A stretch of DNA of 64,000 bases from Ruaniaceae bacterium KH17 (lineage in GTDB: Bacteria > Actinomycetota > Actinomycetes > Actinomycetales > Actinomycetaceae). The notes under the pieces are model-generated. The model searched no databases. It worked only from the letters and a program-made list of their open reading frames with translations, and was not told the DNA's origin. How positions within the stretch are numbered: position 1 is the stretch's first letter; every line of letters begins with the position of its first letter. The stretch lies in NCBI GenBank assembly GCA_900199505.1, contig FZQV01000007.1:28117-92116 (forward strand), given 5' to 3'. Shown here in pieces: positions 1 through 8,339 of the stretch. The translations under genes and the position numbers were made by a program.

Positions 1-361
1 TCACCGTTGAGACGACGGCAACGACGTTGCGCGTCGCGGCCCGGCCGTCACTGCGCCGGTAGCCCATGAAGGTGGTCCGCTCGGGCAGCACCGGGGAGAA
101 CGAGGTGCGGGCATCGGCGTCGGACTCGGGGGCCTCGTGTTCGCCGTATTCGAGGTTGTGGGAGTGGACGTGATCGCCCTCGGCAATGTCATGAGTTGCG
201 TATCCGATGACGTGGCCGTACTTGTGGACGGGATCGCCGGCCTTCACTGCGCGCACGGCGACCTTGTGCCCCACCGGGACCGCACCACCTTCGGCGACAG
301 CCACGCCCACGTCATCGCGCGGGCCCAACACGTGGATGGTCGAATCGGCGTCGTGTTCCAT
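1..361 (-). CDS. UxaA-family (altronate/galactarate-type) dehydratase, 5' part only
   Basis: Read leftwards from an ATG at 359-361, preceded by an AAGGGAG ribosome site, this frame stays open to the window edge, so only about 120 N-terminal residues are visible. They contain an SAF-type segment with HKYGHVIGYA and HSHNLEYG, followed by FMGYRRSDGRAATRN, the signature joining the SAF domain to the catalytic part of altronate and galactarate dehydratases. These enzymes remove water from hexuronate or sugar-acid substrates in carbon catabolism. The substrate cannot be told because the catalytic domain lies outside the window. Confidence 0.85.
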   Translation of the reverse strand, partial: MEHDADSTIHVLGPRDDVGVAVAEGGAVPVGHKVAVRAVKAGDPVHKYGHVIGYATHDIAEGDHVHSHNLEYGEHEAPESDADARTSFSPVLPERTTFMGYRRSDGRAATRNVVAVVSTV

Positions 362-518
362 AGAAGGGCTCCCTTGGTTCCGCAACGGACAGAGTCCGAA
401 CTCGGTACAAGTGTGCCCTCCTGCGCGTCAGAGCCGCGAGCAGATCCTCGTCACATGTGACCAGTTCCGCGCTCCGGGGGATGTGGTTCCGCGCGAGAAG
501 GTGCGAGAATCGAACATC

Positions 519-1445
519 GTGAGTGTACGCCGGGACCTGAGTGCATACGCATGGCTGTCCATCGCTGCCGCCGTCGTCACGATCGCCCTGAAAGCGGGCG
601 CGTGGGCACTCACCGGATCGGTCGGCCTCCTCTCGGATGCGGCCGAATCCCTCGTGAACTTGGCGGCGGGCGTCGTCGCCCTGATCGCGCTGAAGGCGAT
701 TGCCCGCCCGGCCGATTCGACCTATACCTATGGCCGTTCGAAGGCCGAGTATTTCTCGGCGGCGGTCGAGGGCATGATGATCTTCTTCGCCGCGGGTGCC
801 ATCCTCATCCTCTCCGTAGAGCGCTTCATCAACCCACGACCGCTGGAGAACGTGGGGGTGGGCCTCGTCATCTCGATCGTGGCGGCGATCGTGAACGGCG
901 GTGTCGGCTACGTCCTGCTGCGTGCGGGCAAGCGGCACCGCTCAATCACCCTCACGGCGGACGCGAAACACCTCTTCACGGACGTCCTCACCTCCGTGGG
1001 TGTGGTGCTCGGCGTCTTCCTGGTGGCCCTCACGGGGTGGGAGCGGCTCGACCCAATTGTTGGCTTCGCCGTCGGCGTGAACATCGTGATCACGGGCGCG
1101 AAGCTCATGGTCGAGTCCGTGCGCGGCCTGATGGATCGCACTCTCCCGGACGAGGAGAATGCGGTCGTCGTGGGGGTGCTGCAATCCCACGCGGCCGACG
1201 ACGTCCAGTTCCACGGTCTGCAAACTCGCGTTGCAGGGCGCGAAAAGTTCGCGAACCTTGACGTGCTCGTGCCGGGGAGCTGGACCGTGGCCGAGGGGCA
1301 CCGTTTCGTGGAGCAGATCGAGGCCGAGCTTGAGTCTGCACTGCCCGGGCTCGTGGTGGTCACGCACATCGAGCCGATCGAGGATCCGGCCTCCTACGAT
1401 GACATCCCGCAGGGCCAGATCCCAATCCCGGGCACCCCTGACTAG
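519..1445 (+). CDS. Cation diffusion facilitator (CDF) family metal efflux transporter
   Basis: About 308 residues with six predicted membrane segments. The metal-site motifs are LLSDAAES in TM2 and HLFTDVLTS in TM5, followed by a cytoplasmic C-terminal domain ending in a VVTHIEP segment typical of CDF exporters. Such proteins exchange divalent metals (Zn, Fe, Mn or Co) for protons at the inner membrane. The frame is open far upstream, but homology to the family begins near SAYAWLSIAAA; I chose the GTG at 519, with GTG 501 the alternative, and neither has a strong ribosome site. It is divergent from the dehydratase gene. The metal is not predictable. Confidence 0.85.
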   Translation: MSVRRDLSAYAWLSIAAAVVTIALKAGAWALTGSVGLLSDAAESLVNLAAGVVALIALKAIARPADSTYTYGRSKAEYFSAAVEGMMIFFAAGAILILSVERFINPRPLENVGVGLVISIVAAIVNGGVGYVLLRAGKRHRSITLTADAKHLFTDVLTSVGVVLGVFLVALTGWERLDPIVGFAVGVNIVITGAKLMVESVRGLMDRTLPDEENAVVVGVLQSHAADDVQFHGLQTRVAGREKFANLDVLVPGSWTVAEGHRFVEQIEAELESALPGLVVVTHIEPIEDPASYDDIPQGQIPIPGTPD

Positions 1446-1450
1446 CCAGT

Positions 1451-1502
1451 CTTGCTTGATCTCGTACGTCTCAAGCCCGCGAGACTGACGAAATCAAGCA
1501 AG
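1451..1502. repeat. Inverted repeat (CTTGCTTGAT arms), likely terminator
   Basis: CTTGCTTGAT at 1451-1460 is repeated inverted at 1493-1502, with a central ctcgtacgtctc segment shared with the longer palindrome at 2069-2130. It lies six bases after the transporter stop, so it could end that transcript. It is one member of a family of intergenic inverted repeats in this window. Confidence 0.7.
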
Positions 1503-1539
1503 AGTGTTCCCAATGCCGTCGCCGCGGGCTGGCCCATGC

Positions 1540-1659
1540 GTCATTCTGCGTGGAGCCGAAGGCCCAATCGCAGAGTCCGGAAACCCACGTGGCTTTCGGA
1601 GCACGGATCATCTCGACTCGCTCCGCTCGCTAAATCCAAACCGCACCGCGCAGGATGAC
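1540..1659. repeat. REP-like composite palindrome, degenerate copy
   Basis: Begins GTCATTCTGCG and ends CGCAGGATGAC, the two outer ends of the window's most common dispersed repeat. The interior is diverged (1560-1640). It sits between the convergent CDF and CrcB genes. Confidence 0.65.
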
Positions 1660-1668
1660 GCGTGAAAC

Positions 1669-2052
1669 TCAGTCGCCCCAGAGGCCAACGCCGATCATGA
1701 ACGCCGTGAACGCGGCGGCGTAGCAGACCAGGAGCATGCCAAGCGCGTGGCTGATCCCGGCGAACCAACGGCCCTCCTCCATCAGGCGCACACCCTCGAC
1801 CGACGCCGCCGAGAACGTGGTGTACCCGCCGAGGAATCCCACCGCGAGCAGCGCGTAAGCGGTCATCGCGTGCGGGTTGTAGTCCTGCATTGTCCACGCC
1901 AGCACGATCCCGATCAGGAACGAGCCGGTCACGTTCACCGTGAGCGTGCCGAGCGGGAAGCCGGTGTGGTTGCGGCGGGCGATCGCGCCATCAACCATGA
2001 AGCGGACGACGGCGCCCAACCCGCCACCGAGTGCAACCAACAGTGGGGTCAT
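1669..2052 (-). CDS. crcB: Fluoride ion channel CrcB, first copy
   Basis: A 127-residue, four-helix membrane protein. Visible signatures are GGGLGAVVRF near the N-terminus, the TLTVNVTGSFLIG helix and GFLGGYTTFSA, which carries the Phe/Thr fluoride path of CrcB/Fluc channels. Fluc proteins are antiparallel dual-topology dimers that export fluoride. The ATG at 2050-2052 was chosen because homology starts there, although the frame is open upstream. It follows a second, diverged crcB on the same strand, so the pair may form a heterodimer, as known for paired actinobacterial and Gram-positive crcB genes. Confidence 0.9.
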   Translation of the reverse strand: MTPLLVALGGGLGAVVRFMVDGAIARRNHTGFPLGTLTVNVTGSFLIGIVLAWTMQDYNPHAMTAYALLAVGFLGGYTTFSAASVEGVRLMEEGRWFAGISHALGMLLVCYAAAFTAFMIGVGLWGD

Positions 2053-2068
2053 CCGCGCCCACCTCCCA

Positions 2069-2130
2069 CGAGCCGTGCATGATCTCGTACGTCTCGAGCC
2101 CGTGAGGCAGACGAGATCATGCACGGCTCG
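2069..2130. repeat. Perfect 20-bp inverted repeat between the crcB genes
   Basis: CGAGCCGTGCATGATCTCGT at 2069-2088 is exactly inverted at 2111-2130 around a 22-base loop. Related to the repeats at 1451-1502 and, in degenerate form, 23779-23836. The stem would form in RNA between two co-directional genes, so it may act as a partial terminator or stability element. Confidence 0.8.
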
Positions 2131-2143
2131 AGCGAGGTGCCAC

Positions 2144-2572
2144 TCATGCCGCCCGCCTCCCACGCATGGCGCGGCCGAGACGCCGCCCGAGCCAGAGGCC
2201 AATCGCGGCGAGCGCCAACCCTCCAAGCACACTGCCGGCGGTGTACGCGAACCACCGGACGGGGTCCCCGAGGAGCCCAAGAAACACCACGTGACTGGCG
2301 AACGACGAATACGTCGTGAACCCGCCCAGGAAGCCCGTGCCGAGGGTGAGTCGAACGGCGCGGAGGCGACCGTCGTCGGGCCCGAGAACCCAGAGCGTCC
2401 CGAGCAGAAGTCCCATCAGGAGCGATCCGAGCAGATTCGCGACGGCGATCGGCAAGTACTGATCGGACATCACCTCGAGCAGGCCCCAGCGCGAGAGCGC
2501 ACCACATGCCCCGCCGAGGAACACGAGCGCGAGCAAGCGGGGCTGGAGGTGCGCGGGCCGTGTCACCCGCAC
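2144..2572 (-). CDS. crcB: Fluoride ion channel CrcB, second copy
   Basis: A 142-residue four-helix protein with GGACGALSRWG, VANLLGSLLMG and GFLGGFTTYSSF, the channel signatures of the CrcB/Fluc family. The start is a GTG at 2570-2572 with GAGGAG seven bases upstream. Its N-terminus (RPAHLQPRLL) and Arg-rich C-terminus (GRRLGRAMRGRR) differ from the downstream copy, which fits two specialised subunits. The two genes are separated by 91 bases containing a strong hairpin. Confidence 0.9.
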   Translation of the reverse strand: MRVTRPAHLQPRLLALVFLGGACGALSRWGLLEVMSDQYLPIAVANLLGSLLMGLLLGTLWVLGPDDGRLRAVRLTLGTGFLGGFTTYSSFASHVVFLGLLGDPVRWFAYTAGSVLGGLALAAIGLWLGRRLGRAMRGRRAA

Positions 2573-2592
2573 AACGCTACTCCTCTCACGTC

Positions 2593-2625
2593 GTCATCCT
2601 GGGCGGAGCCGAGCAGAGCGCGAAG
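2593..2625. repeat. Half copy of the REP-like repeat
   Basis: GTCATCCTGGGCGGAGCCGAG matches the left half of the dispersed element; the right half is missing. Confidence 0.5.
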
Positions 2626-2652
2626 CTACTACCCGAGGAACTCGCTGAAAAA

Positions 2653-2709
2653 CGTACACCAGTCACTCAAAACAGCCCCACAGGGCGCCAAAAAGACGAC
2701 TGGTGTACG
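2653..2709. repeat. Inverted repeat CGTACACCAGTC / GACTGGTGTACG
   Basis: A perfect 12-base inverted repeat with a 33-base loop. The right side, GACTGGTGTACGGAT followed by TCAGC, is found again at about 47460-47481, so this is a second dispersed palindrome family. Confidence 0.7.
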
Positions 2710-2793
2710 GATCTCAGCGGACTACTCGACCCATGCGCGCCCCTGGACCCTGCGCACTCCGCGCAGGCTGGCGGGATGAGCGGATCGGCGCGA

Positions 2794-3327
2794 TTACGCG
2801 CCCCAGGGGCGCTTGGTGAACCAATCCACCACGGCGAGCGGCACCACGAGCACGGGCCGGTGCTGGTGGTGGCTCAGGTGCAGCGCCACGGAGCCCTCCA
2901 CGAATTGCCGCACGCGCGCGCCGAGCCCGGGCACGCGCGTTCCCACCACGATTGCCGAGGCGTCCACGGCGCGGGCGAGGTGTGTGAGGGAGCGGTCCAC
3001 GCGGCCCGCGAGATAGTGGAACTCCCACTCGACATCCGTCAGAACGCCGCCCAACTGTTCCAGCAGCGCGGCTTCGGTGCGCTGCCAGGTGTCATCGGCG
3101 ACGTCGGGCTCGATGGACACGTGCCGCACCGAGCCGTCCGGGAACTCTTCGACCGTGGTGCGCTGCGTGTCCACGTACGCACACACGAGGCGCACCCCAA
3201 GCGCGCGCGCCCAGGACGCGGCGGTGATCGGCACGAGCTCGTTCTGCCCGGGCGTGACACCCACGACGATCGGGCTACCGGAGAACTCGGTCAGCCGCGC
3301 TGGCGATGGTTGCGGGACGTCCTTCAT
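2794..3327 (-). CDS. Universal stress protein (UspA family)
   Basis: A single-domain Usp protein of 177 residues. It begins with the usual strand (SPIVVGVTPGQNE) and ends with a C-terminal block, VVGTRVPGLGARVRQFVEGSVALHLSHH then PVLVVP, that resembles the G-2X-G-9X-G(S) nucleotide-binding pattern. Members bind ATP or other small ligands and act in stress tolerance; the target is unknown. It lies 60 bases beyond the por operon end on the same strand, so it may be co-transcribed with it. Confidence 0.85.
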   Translation of the reverse strand: MKDVPQPSPARLTEFSGSPIVVGVTPGQNELVPITAASWARALGVRLVCAYVDTQRTTVEEFPDGSVRHVSIEPDVADDTWQRTEAALLEQLGGVLTDVEWEFHYLAGRVDRSLTHLARAVDASAIVVGTRVPGLGARVRQFVEGSVALHLSHHQHRPVLVVPLAVVDWFTKRPWGA

Positions 3328-3387
3328 GACGGAATTCTGCCACTCTCGGGGCCTCCCCCGCAGGGGATTGGCCGCTCGAGCCTGCGC

Positions 3388-5004
3388 CTAGACCTCCTCG
3401 GGCACCATCTCGATCGCACCGCACGGGCATTCCTCAGCGCAGATGCCACAGCCCTTGCAGTAGTCGTACTTGAACTCGTACTCCCCCGGCTCCAGCTTGG
3501 TCACCGCGTTGTCTGGGCACACCCCGAAGCAGTTATCGCAGCCGAAGCAGTTGCCGCAGCTCATGCATCGACGCGCCTCGAACAGCGCCGAATCCTCATC
3601 GAGCCCTGCCACGACTTCGTCGAAGGTTCCGGCCCGCCGCGGCCCCTCGAGCCGCTCGCGCACGATGTGCGGCGCATCCGAGTAGTACCAGGTGTTGAGC
3701 TTGTCGGAGGTGGCGAGCGCATGCTTCGGCTCGGGCTGGTAGAGGGTGCCGCGCAGGAAGGCGTCAATGTGCCGCGCCGCCTTCTTTCCATGCCCGACGG
3801 CGACCGTGACGGTCCGCTCAGAGGGCACCATGTCGCCACCCGCGAAGACGCCCGGGCGCCCCGTCATCATGCCCCGATCGACTTCGACAACGCCGTCGTC
3901 GATTGTCACCAGTGGATCGTGTTCGATGAGTGAGAGGTCCGCTTCCTGCCCGAGCGCCAGCACGAGCGAATCGGCTTCAAGCTCCTCATACTCGCCCGTG
4001 GGCTGCGGGAACCCGGACTCGTCGAGTGCCATCTTCTCGACCATCATCTTCGCCTCGTCCACGTGCTTCACGGTGGACAGCCAGCGCATCATGATGCCCT
4101 CTTCCTCGGCCTCGATGACCTCGGAATCGTGGGCGGGCATCTTCTCGCGGGTGCGGCGGTAGACGATGATCGCTTCTTCCGCTCCGAGACGCTTGGCGGT
4201 GCGCGCGGCGTCGATCGCGGTGTTTCCGCCGCCGTAGATCACCACGCGGCGTCCGAGCATGGGGGCCTCGCCGGTCTCCACGTCCCGCAGGAGCGAGATC
4301 GCATCGAGGATCTTCGCGGACTCGCCCGCGGGGATGTAGGCCCGCTTCCCAATGTGCGCGCCCACGGCGAGGAACACGGCGTCGAACTCTTCGGCTTCGG
4401 CCGCCAGGTTCTCGACCTTGGTGTTGAGTTGGACCTCAACCCCCATGTCCGTGATCCGCTTCATCTCGGCGTCAAGAATCTCGCGCGGGAGGCGGTAGGC
4501 GGGGATACCAAAGCGCATCATGCCGCCGATCATCGGCCCGGCTTCCTTCACCGTGACCGTGTGGCCCATGCGGCGTAGGTGGTAGGCCGCGCTCATACCG
4601 GACGGCCCGGCGCCGATGATCAGCACGCGCTTGCCAGTGTCCGCGGCGAGCCGCTCCACCGTCCAGCCTTCGTCGATCGCCTTGTCACCCAGGAAGCGCT
4701 CGACGGCGTTGATGCCCACGGCCTCGTCGAGCTCGGCCCGGTTGCACGCCGTCTGGCAGGGGTGGTAGCACACGCGACCCATGATCGCGGGGAACGGGTT
4801 ATCCCGCATGAGCACGCGCCACGCGCCTTCGTAGTTGCCCTCTTCCGCTTCGGAGAGCCAGGCCTGGATGTTTTCGCCGGCGGGGCAGGCGTTGTTGCAC
4901 GGCGGCAGGAGATTGACGTAGGTCGGCCGTTCGGTGCGCCACGAGCCGGTCTGGTTCGCCAGCGACGAGCCAACATCAAGTGTGATCGCGAAGGGCTTTC
5001 CCAT
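3388..5004 (-). CDS. GltD-like NAD(P)H oxidoreductase fused to a 2x[4Fe-4S] ferredoxin domain
   Basis: A 538-residue electron-transfer subunit. The N-terminus has Cys clusters CNNACPAGE and CYHPCQTACNR of the dihydropyrimidine dehydrogenase/GltD type. A FAD fold (GAGPSGMSAAYHL) and an NAD(P)H fold (YGGGNTAIDAA) follow. The C-terminus holds a PorD-like ferredoxin with CMSCGNCFGCDNCFGVCP and CKGCGICAEECPCGAI. It follows porB by one base in the operon porG-porA-porB-this gene. The likely role is to pass electrons between the oxidoreductase's ferredoxin centres and NAD(P)H, so that this protein takes the place of a separate delta subunit. This is not the glutamate synthase small subunit: no gltB is present. 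Confidence 0.85.
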   Translation of the reverse strand: MGKPFAITLDVGSSLANQTGSWRTERPTYVNLLPPCNNACPAGENIQAWLSEAEEGNYEGAWRVLMRDNPFPAIMGRVCYHPCQTACNRAELDEAVGINAVERFLGDKAIDEGWTVERLAADTGKRVLIIGAGPSGMSAAYHLRRMGHTVTVKEAGPMIGGMMRFGIPAYRLPREILDAEMKRITDMGVEVQLNTKVENLAAEAEEFDAVFLAVGAHIGKRAYIPAGESAKILDAISLLRDVETGEAPMLGRRVVIYGGGNTAIDAARTAKRLGAEEAIIVYRRTREKMPAHDSEVIEAEEEGIMMRWLSTVKHVDEAKMMVEKMALDESGFPQPTGEYEELEADSLVLALGQEADLSLIEHDPLVTIDDGVVEVDRGMMTGRPGVFAGGDMVPSERTVTVAVGHGKKAARHIDAFLRGTLYQPEPKHALATSDKLNTWYYSDAPHIVRERLEGPRRAGTFDEVVAGLDEDSALFEARRCMSCGNCFGCDNCFGVCPDNAVTKLEPGEYEFKYDYCKGCGICAEECPCGAIEMVPEEV

Positions 5005-5005
5005 G

Positions 5006-6055
5006 TCAGTTCTCCATCAGGGCAGTTGTCGAGGCCGGGTAGGCCGGGATCGTCGAGTCGTCGAGCAGGCCGTACCGCACGATGTTGCGATCGGCCATCG
5101 CCTGGAGCCTGCCGATCACGTCCTCGTCGCGCTGCGGCTTGAAGAGGTGTGCGAAGCGCCGTTGCAGCTTCAGATACTCTTCCACCTGCACCTGGCGTCG
5201 AATCTTCGTGGAGGCAACCACCTCGCCATGCTCGGCTTCGAATACGGGGAAGAGTCCGGACTCGGCAGCGAGCCGGGCGAGCTTGATCGTGTCCTGCGAC
5301 GCGGAGCCCCAGCCGAGCGGGCAGGGCACCATCACGTGCAGGTAACGGGCACCACGCATACTCATCGCGCGCTTCACCTTGTACTCGAGGTCCCGCAGGT
5401 CGGCCACAGTTGCCGTGGCCACGTAGGGGATCTCGTGCGCCATGGCGATCCGCGGCACGTCCTTCCCCTGACCGAACACGTTGCCGGGGTGCTCACCCAC
5501 AGCCTGCGTGGTCGCCGTGCGGGCAGCGGGCGGCGTTGCTCCGGAGCGCTGCACGCCGGTGTTCATATACGCCTCGTTGTCGTAGCAGACGTAGAGGACG
5601 TCATCGTTCCGCTCGAACATGCCCGAGAGGCAGGCGAAGCCGATATCCACCGTGCCGCCGTCGCCGCCTTGCGCGAGCACGCGGATGTCCTCGCGGCCCT
5701 TCGCCTTCAGCGCGGCCTGCACACCGGTCGCAACGGCGGGTGCGTTTCCGAACAGGGAGTGCAGCCACGGCAGCTGCCACGACGTCTCAGGGTACGGAGT
5801 CGAGAACACCTCGAGGCAACCGGTGGCGTTGACCGCCATCAGCTTGCCCTCCGCCGAGGCGATCGCGGCATCCACCACGTAGCGGGCGCCGAGCGCCTCC
5901 CCGCACCCTTGGCAGGCGCGGTGGCCCGAGGTGAGCGCATTGGCGCGTTCCTCATCGGACTGGAAGGATCGCAGTTCCACCGGAACGAGCCTGTTGCCGA
6001 CGGCGAACGAGCCCACCTGATAGAACTTCAGCTTTTCGTTGGAGATCGTTGTCAT
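5006..6055 (-). CDS. porB: 2-oxoacid (pyruvate) ferredoxin oxidoreductase, beta subunit
   Basis: A 349-residue TPP-binding subunit. HRACQGCGEALGARY gives the first CxxC of the [4Fe-4S] site; further ligands are in ATGCLEVFS and MVPCPLGW. AQGGDGGTVDIGF through CYDNEAYMNTG is the TPP/Mg motif GDG-x(n)-N. The family decarboxylates pyruvate or related 2-oxoacids with CoA and ferredoxin. The four-cysteine arrangement and the paired alpha subunit favour pyruvate, but branched-chain 2-oxoacids are not excluded, as a LIV-type importer lies divergently beyond the operon. Confidence 0.88.
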   Translation of the reverse strand: MTTISNEKLKFYQVGSFAVGNRLVPVELRSFQSDEERANALTSGHRACQGCGEALGARYVVDAAIASAEGKLMAVNATGCLEVFSTPYPETSWQLPWLHSLFGNAPAVATGVQAALKAKGREDIRVLAQGGDGGTVDIGFACLSGMFERNDDVLYVCYDNEAYMNTGVQRSGATPPAARTATTQAVGEHPGNVFGQGKDVPRIAMAHEIPYVATATVADLRDLEYKVKRAMSMRGARYLHVMVPCPLGWGSASQDTIKLARLAAESGLFPVFEAEHGEVVASTKIRRQVQVEEYLKLQRRFAHLFKPQRDEDVIGRLQAMADRNIVRYGLLDDSTIPAYPASTTALMEN

Positions 6056-6068
6056 TGCGTCCGTCCTC

Positions 6069-7322
6069 TCAGTGAGCCGTGGCCCGGCCGATGCCCACGT
6101 CGCGGATAAGGTTCTCGGCGATGGGGCCGGATCTGCGTGCGTTGCGCTCGCGTTCCAGCTCCTTCTCGACGAGTTCCTTGTCGAGATCCAGGAAACTGAA
6201 GTGTTCGAGCGTTCCCGCCAGAACGTCGTCGATCATGCCGTGGAGCGAGGCCTTTGTGATGGGACGCCCACCAAGACCCGCAGCCACTTCCCAGTTCGGG
6301 ATCAGGTTGGGCGAGAGCGCGGCGCGGCAGTGCGCGGCCACGATGCCGCCAAGTCCCACGGAGAAGGCTTTCTCGACGGCGATGAACCGCTTCGCGTTCG
6401 CCAATACCTCGCGCACGGCATCCAGCGGGAAGGGCCGGAATGAGGAAATGCCGAGGGCGCCGATCTTCTCGCCGCGTTCGCGCCGCTCGTCCACGGTGTC
6501 CTTGATCGTGCCGAGCACGGAACCGAGCGCCACGATGATGGTCTCGGCGTCGTCGCACTTGTAGGGGCGGACCAAGCCGCCGGAGTCGCGTCCGAAGTGC
6601 TCCGCGAAGGACGCCGCGACCTGCGGGATCAGCTCAAGGGCCTCCATCTGCTTGTGGTGGGCCAAGTACTTGACTTCGGTGAATGCCTCAGGCCCCACCA
6701 TTGCGCCGATCGAGACGGGATCATCCAGATCGAGCGACTGGCGTGGAATGTAGGGCGGTAGCCAGGACTGCACCTGCTCCTCGGTGGGAACGTCCACTTC
6801 CTCCATAGCGTGGGTGAGGATGAAGCCGTCCATGCAGACCATCACCGGAATCGAGAGTTCCTCGGCGATCCGGAAGGCCTGGACGTGCAGATCGGCGGCT
6901 TCTTGATTCGTCTCGGCGAAAAGCTGCAGCCAACCGGAGTCACGCTGGGACATCGAGTCGGAGTGGTCGTTCCAGATGTTGATGGGGCCGCCGATGGCGC
7001 GGTTGGCAACGGTCATCACGATCGGCAGGCCGAGGCCCGCGGCGTTGTAGACGGCCTCAACCATGTAGAGCAGGCCTTGGGACGCCGTCGCGGTGTAGGT
7101 GCGAGCGCCGGTGGCGGAGGATCCGATCGCCACGGACATCGCGGCGAACTCGCTCTCCACGTTCACGTACTGTGCGTTGGGGAGCTCACCGCGCTTGACG
7201 ATCGCCGAGAGCCCTTCGACGATGTGAGTTTGCGGAGAGATCGGGTAGGCGCAGATGACCTCGGGGTGGCAGGCGGCAACGGCGCGGGCGACGGCGATAG
7301 AGCCTTCGAGTTGTTCACGCAT
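6069..7322 (-). CDS. porA: 2-oxoacid (pyruvate) ferredoxin oxidoreductase, alpha subunit
   Basis: A 417-residue subunit with the pyrimidine-binding domain I motif AYPISPQTHIVE, the VESEFAAM motif carrying the Glu that activates TPP, and TASQGLLYMVEA. QRDSGWLQLFAETNQE is also typical of PorA of pyruvate synthases. Domain II follows with SFRPFPLDAVREVL. It overlaps the upstream porG by eight bases and is 13 bases before porB, so the three subunits are made from one message. Confidence 0.9.
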   Translation of the reverse strand: MREQLEGSIAVARAVAACHPEVICAYPISPQTHIVEGLSAIVKRGELPNAQYVNVESEFAAMSVAIGSSATGARTYTATASQGLLYMVEAVYNAAGLGLPIVMTVANRAIGGPINIWNDHSDSMSQRDSGWLQLFAETNQEAADLHVQAFRIAEELSIPVMVCMDGFILTHAMEEVDVPTEEQVQSWLPPYIPRQSLDLDDPVSIGAMVGPEAFTEVKYLAHHKQMEALELIPQVAASFAEHFGRDSGGLVRPYKCDDAETIIVALGSVLGTIKDTVDERRERGEKIGALGISSFRPFPLDAVREVLANAKRFIAVEKAFSVGLGGIVAAHCRAALSPNLIPNWEVAAGLGGRPITKASLHGMIDDVLAGTLEHFSFLDLDKELVEKELERERNARRSGPIAENLIRDVGIGRATAH

Positions 7323-7887
7323 TGGCGGGTTCCTTGGCGATCAGATCGTAGGCGGCTTGGGCAGCGGCCGCGTTGGCGGCGGCGAGTTTCTCGGGGAACT
7401 TGTGGCGCAATGCGTGGCCGATCGCGTCCACGCGGAAGCGCCCGGTGAGCGCTGAGAGTGCGCCGAGCAACACCACGTTGGGTACGGGACGGCCGATATG
7501 CTCACGCGCGATGTCGGTGGCCGGGACCGTCACGATCCGGCTGGGATCGCGGCCCTCGAGCAAGTCATTCAGGCCAAGGTCCGCAATTGTCTTCGTGGAG
7601 TTGATGACGACGTAGCCCTCGGGTTTGAGGCCCGCAAAAACATCAGCCTGTTGTAGCAACGTGGCGTCCTGGACGATCAGGGCGTCCGGGGCGAGAATCG
7701 GCTCACGCGTGCGAATCTCGTTATCGGAGATTCGACAGTAGGAGACGACCGGGGCACCGGTGCGCTCCGAACCAAACGATGGGAATGCTTGCACATGATG
7801 GCCGTCTTCGAACGCTGCGAGTGACAGCAACTCTGCTGCAGTTACGACACCCTGTCCGCCTCGGCCGTGAATCCGGACCTCGAACAT
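7315..7887 (-). CDS. porG: 2-oxoacid ferredoxin oxidoreductase, gamma subunit
   Basis: A 190-residue protein starting with the CoA-binding family signature HGRGGQGVVTAAELL and containing FPSFGSERTGAPV, the usual gamma-subunit motif. It is the first gene of the minus-strand por operon and overlaps porA. With PorA, PorB and the GltD-ferredoxin fusion it should form a four-subunit type enzyme in which the delta function is supplied by the fusion protein. Confidence 0.9.
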   Translation of the reverse strand: MFEVRIHGRGGQGVVTAAELLSLAAFEDGHHVQAFPSFGSERTGAPVVSYCRISDNEIRTREPILAPDALIVQDATLLQQADVFAGLKPEGYVVINSTKTIADLGLNDLLEGRDPSRIVTVPATDIAREHIGRPVPNVVLLGALSALTGRFRVDAIGHALRHKFPEKLAAANAAAAQAAYDLIAKEPANA

Positions 7888-8339
7888 AGGACCAAGGTAA
7901 CCCGCGTCACATCGCGATTCCTGGGGTCAAAGTCCCACGTTCTTGACAGACTTGTGAATCCCGACTAAAGAACCCTTTACGTTGCGTAATTGCTATTTCG
8001 CCGATCCGTACATCACGCCCCCAGCCCGCGCCTCACCACTCCCCGGACCCCTCCCGGCCTTCTGCCACCCACGTGAGTGGCAGATGAACGCGATCCGTGC
8101 CCGTCGTGAGCATTTGGCACTCACGTGAGTGCGAAATGCCCACGCGACTGTTTCTCGCCGGAAACATCGAGGAAACGGCCCACCCATTCAATGGGTCTCG
8201 TCCTCACAACGTAACGAATCGGACAAATTGCTGACTTGCTGGGCAGAAAGTCCCAGGCACCAGTAATATGTCACTGAAGCGCAGTGGCTCAGGTCACAGC
8301 GCGGAAGATCCAATGAGGCATCCCGGAAGGAAACTACAC
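7888..8339. other. Divergent intergenic region between por and liv operons
   Basis: A 452-base gap between porG and livJ that must hold both promoters. A TTGACA box at 7943-7948 with TAAAGA 17 bases on faces right but is far from livJ. TAATAT at 8264-8269 is a candidate -10 for livJ without a good -35. Two CACGTG-centred palindromes lie at 8065-8080 and 8110-8139. No coding potential is convincing. Confidence 0.5.
8065..8139. repeat. Two CACTCACGTGAGTG-type palindromes
   Basis: CCACCCACGTGAGTGG at 8065-8080 and CACTCACGTGAGTG at 8118-8131, the latter extended by GCATTT/AAATGC arms to 8110-8139. The same palindrome recurs at about 49.9-50.05 kb and 62.8-62.87 kb, always between genes. Confidence 0.75.

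Noticed and set aside
7943..7971. TTGACA/TAAAGA as the livJ promoter
   Set aside because: It lies about 370 bases before livJ with two palindromes in between and a weak -10; not reliable enough to list.
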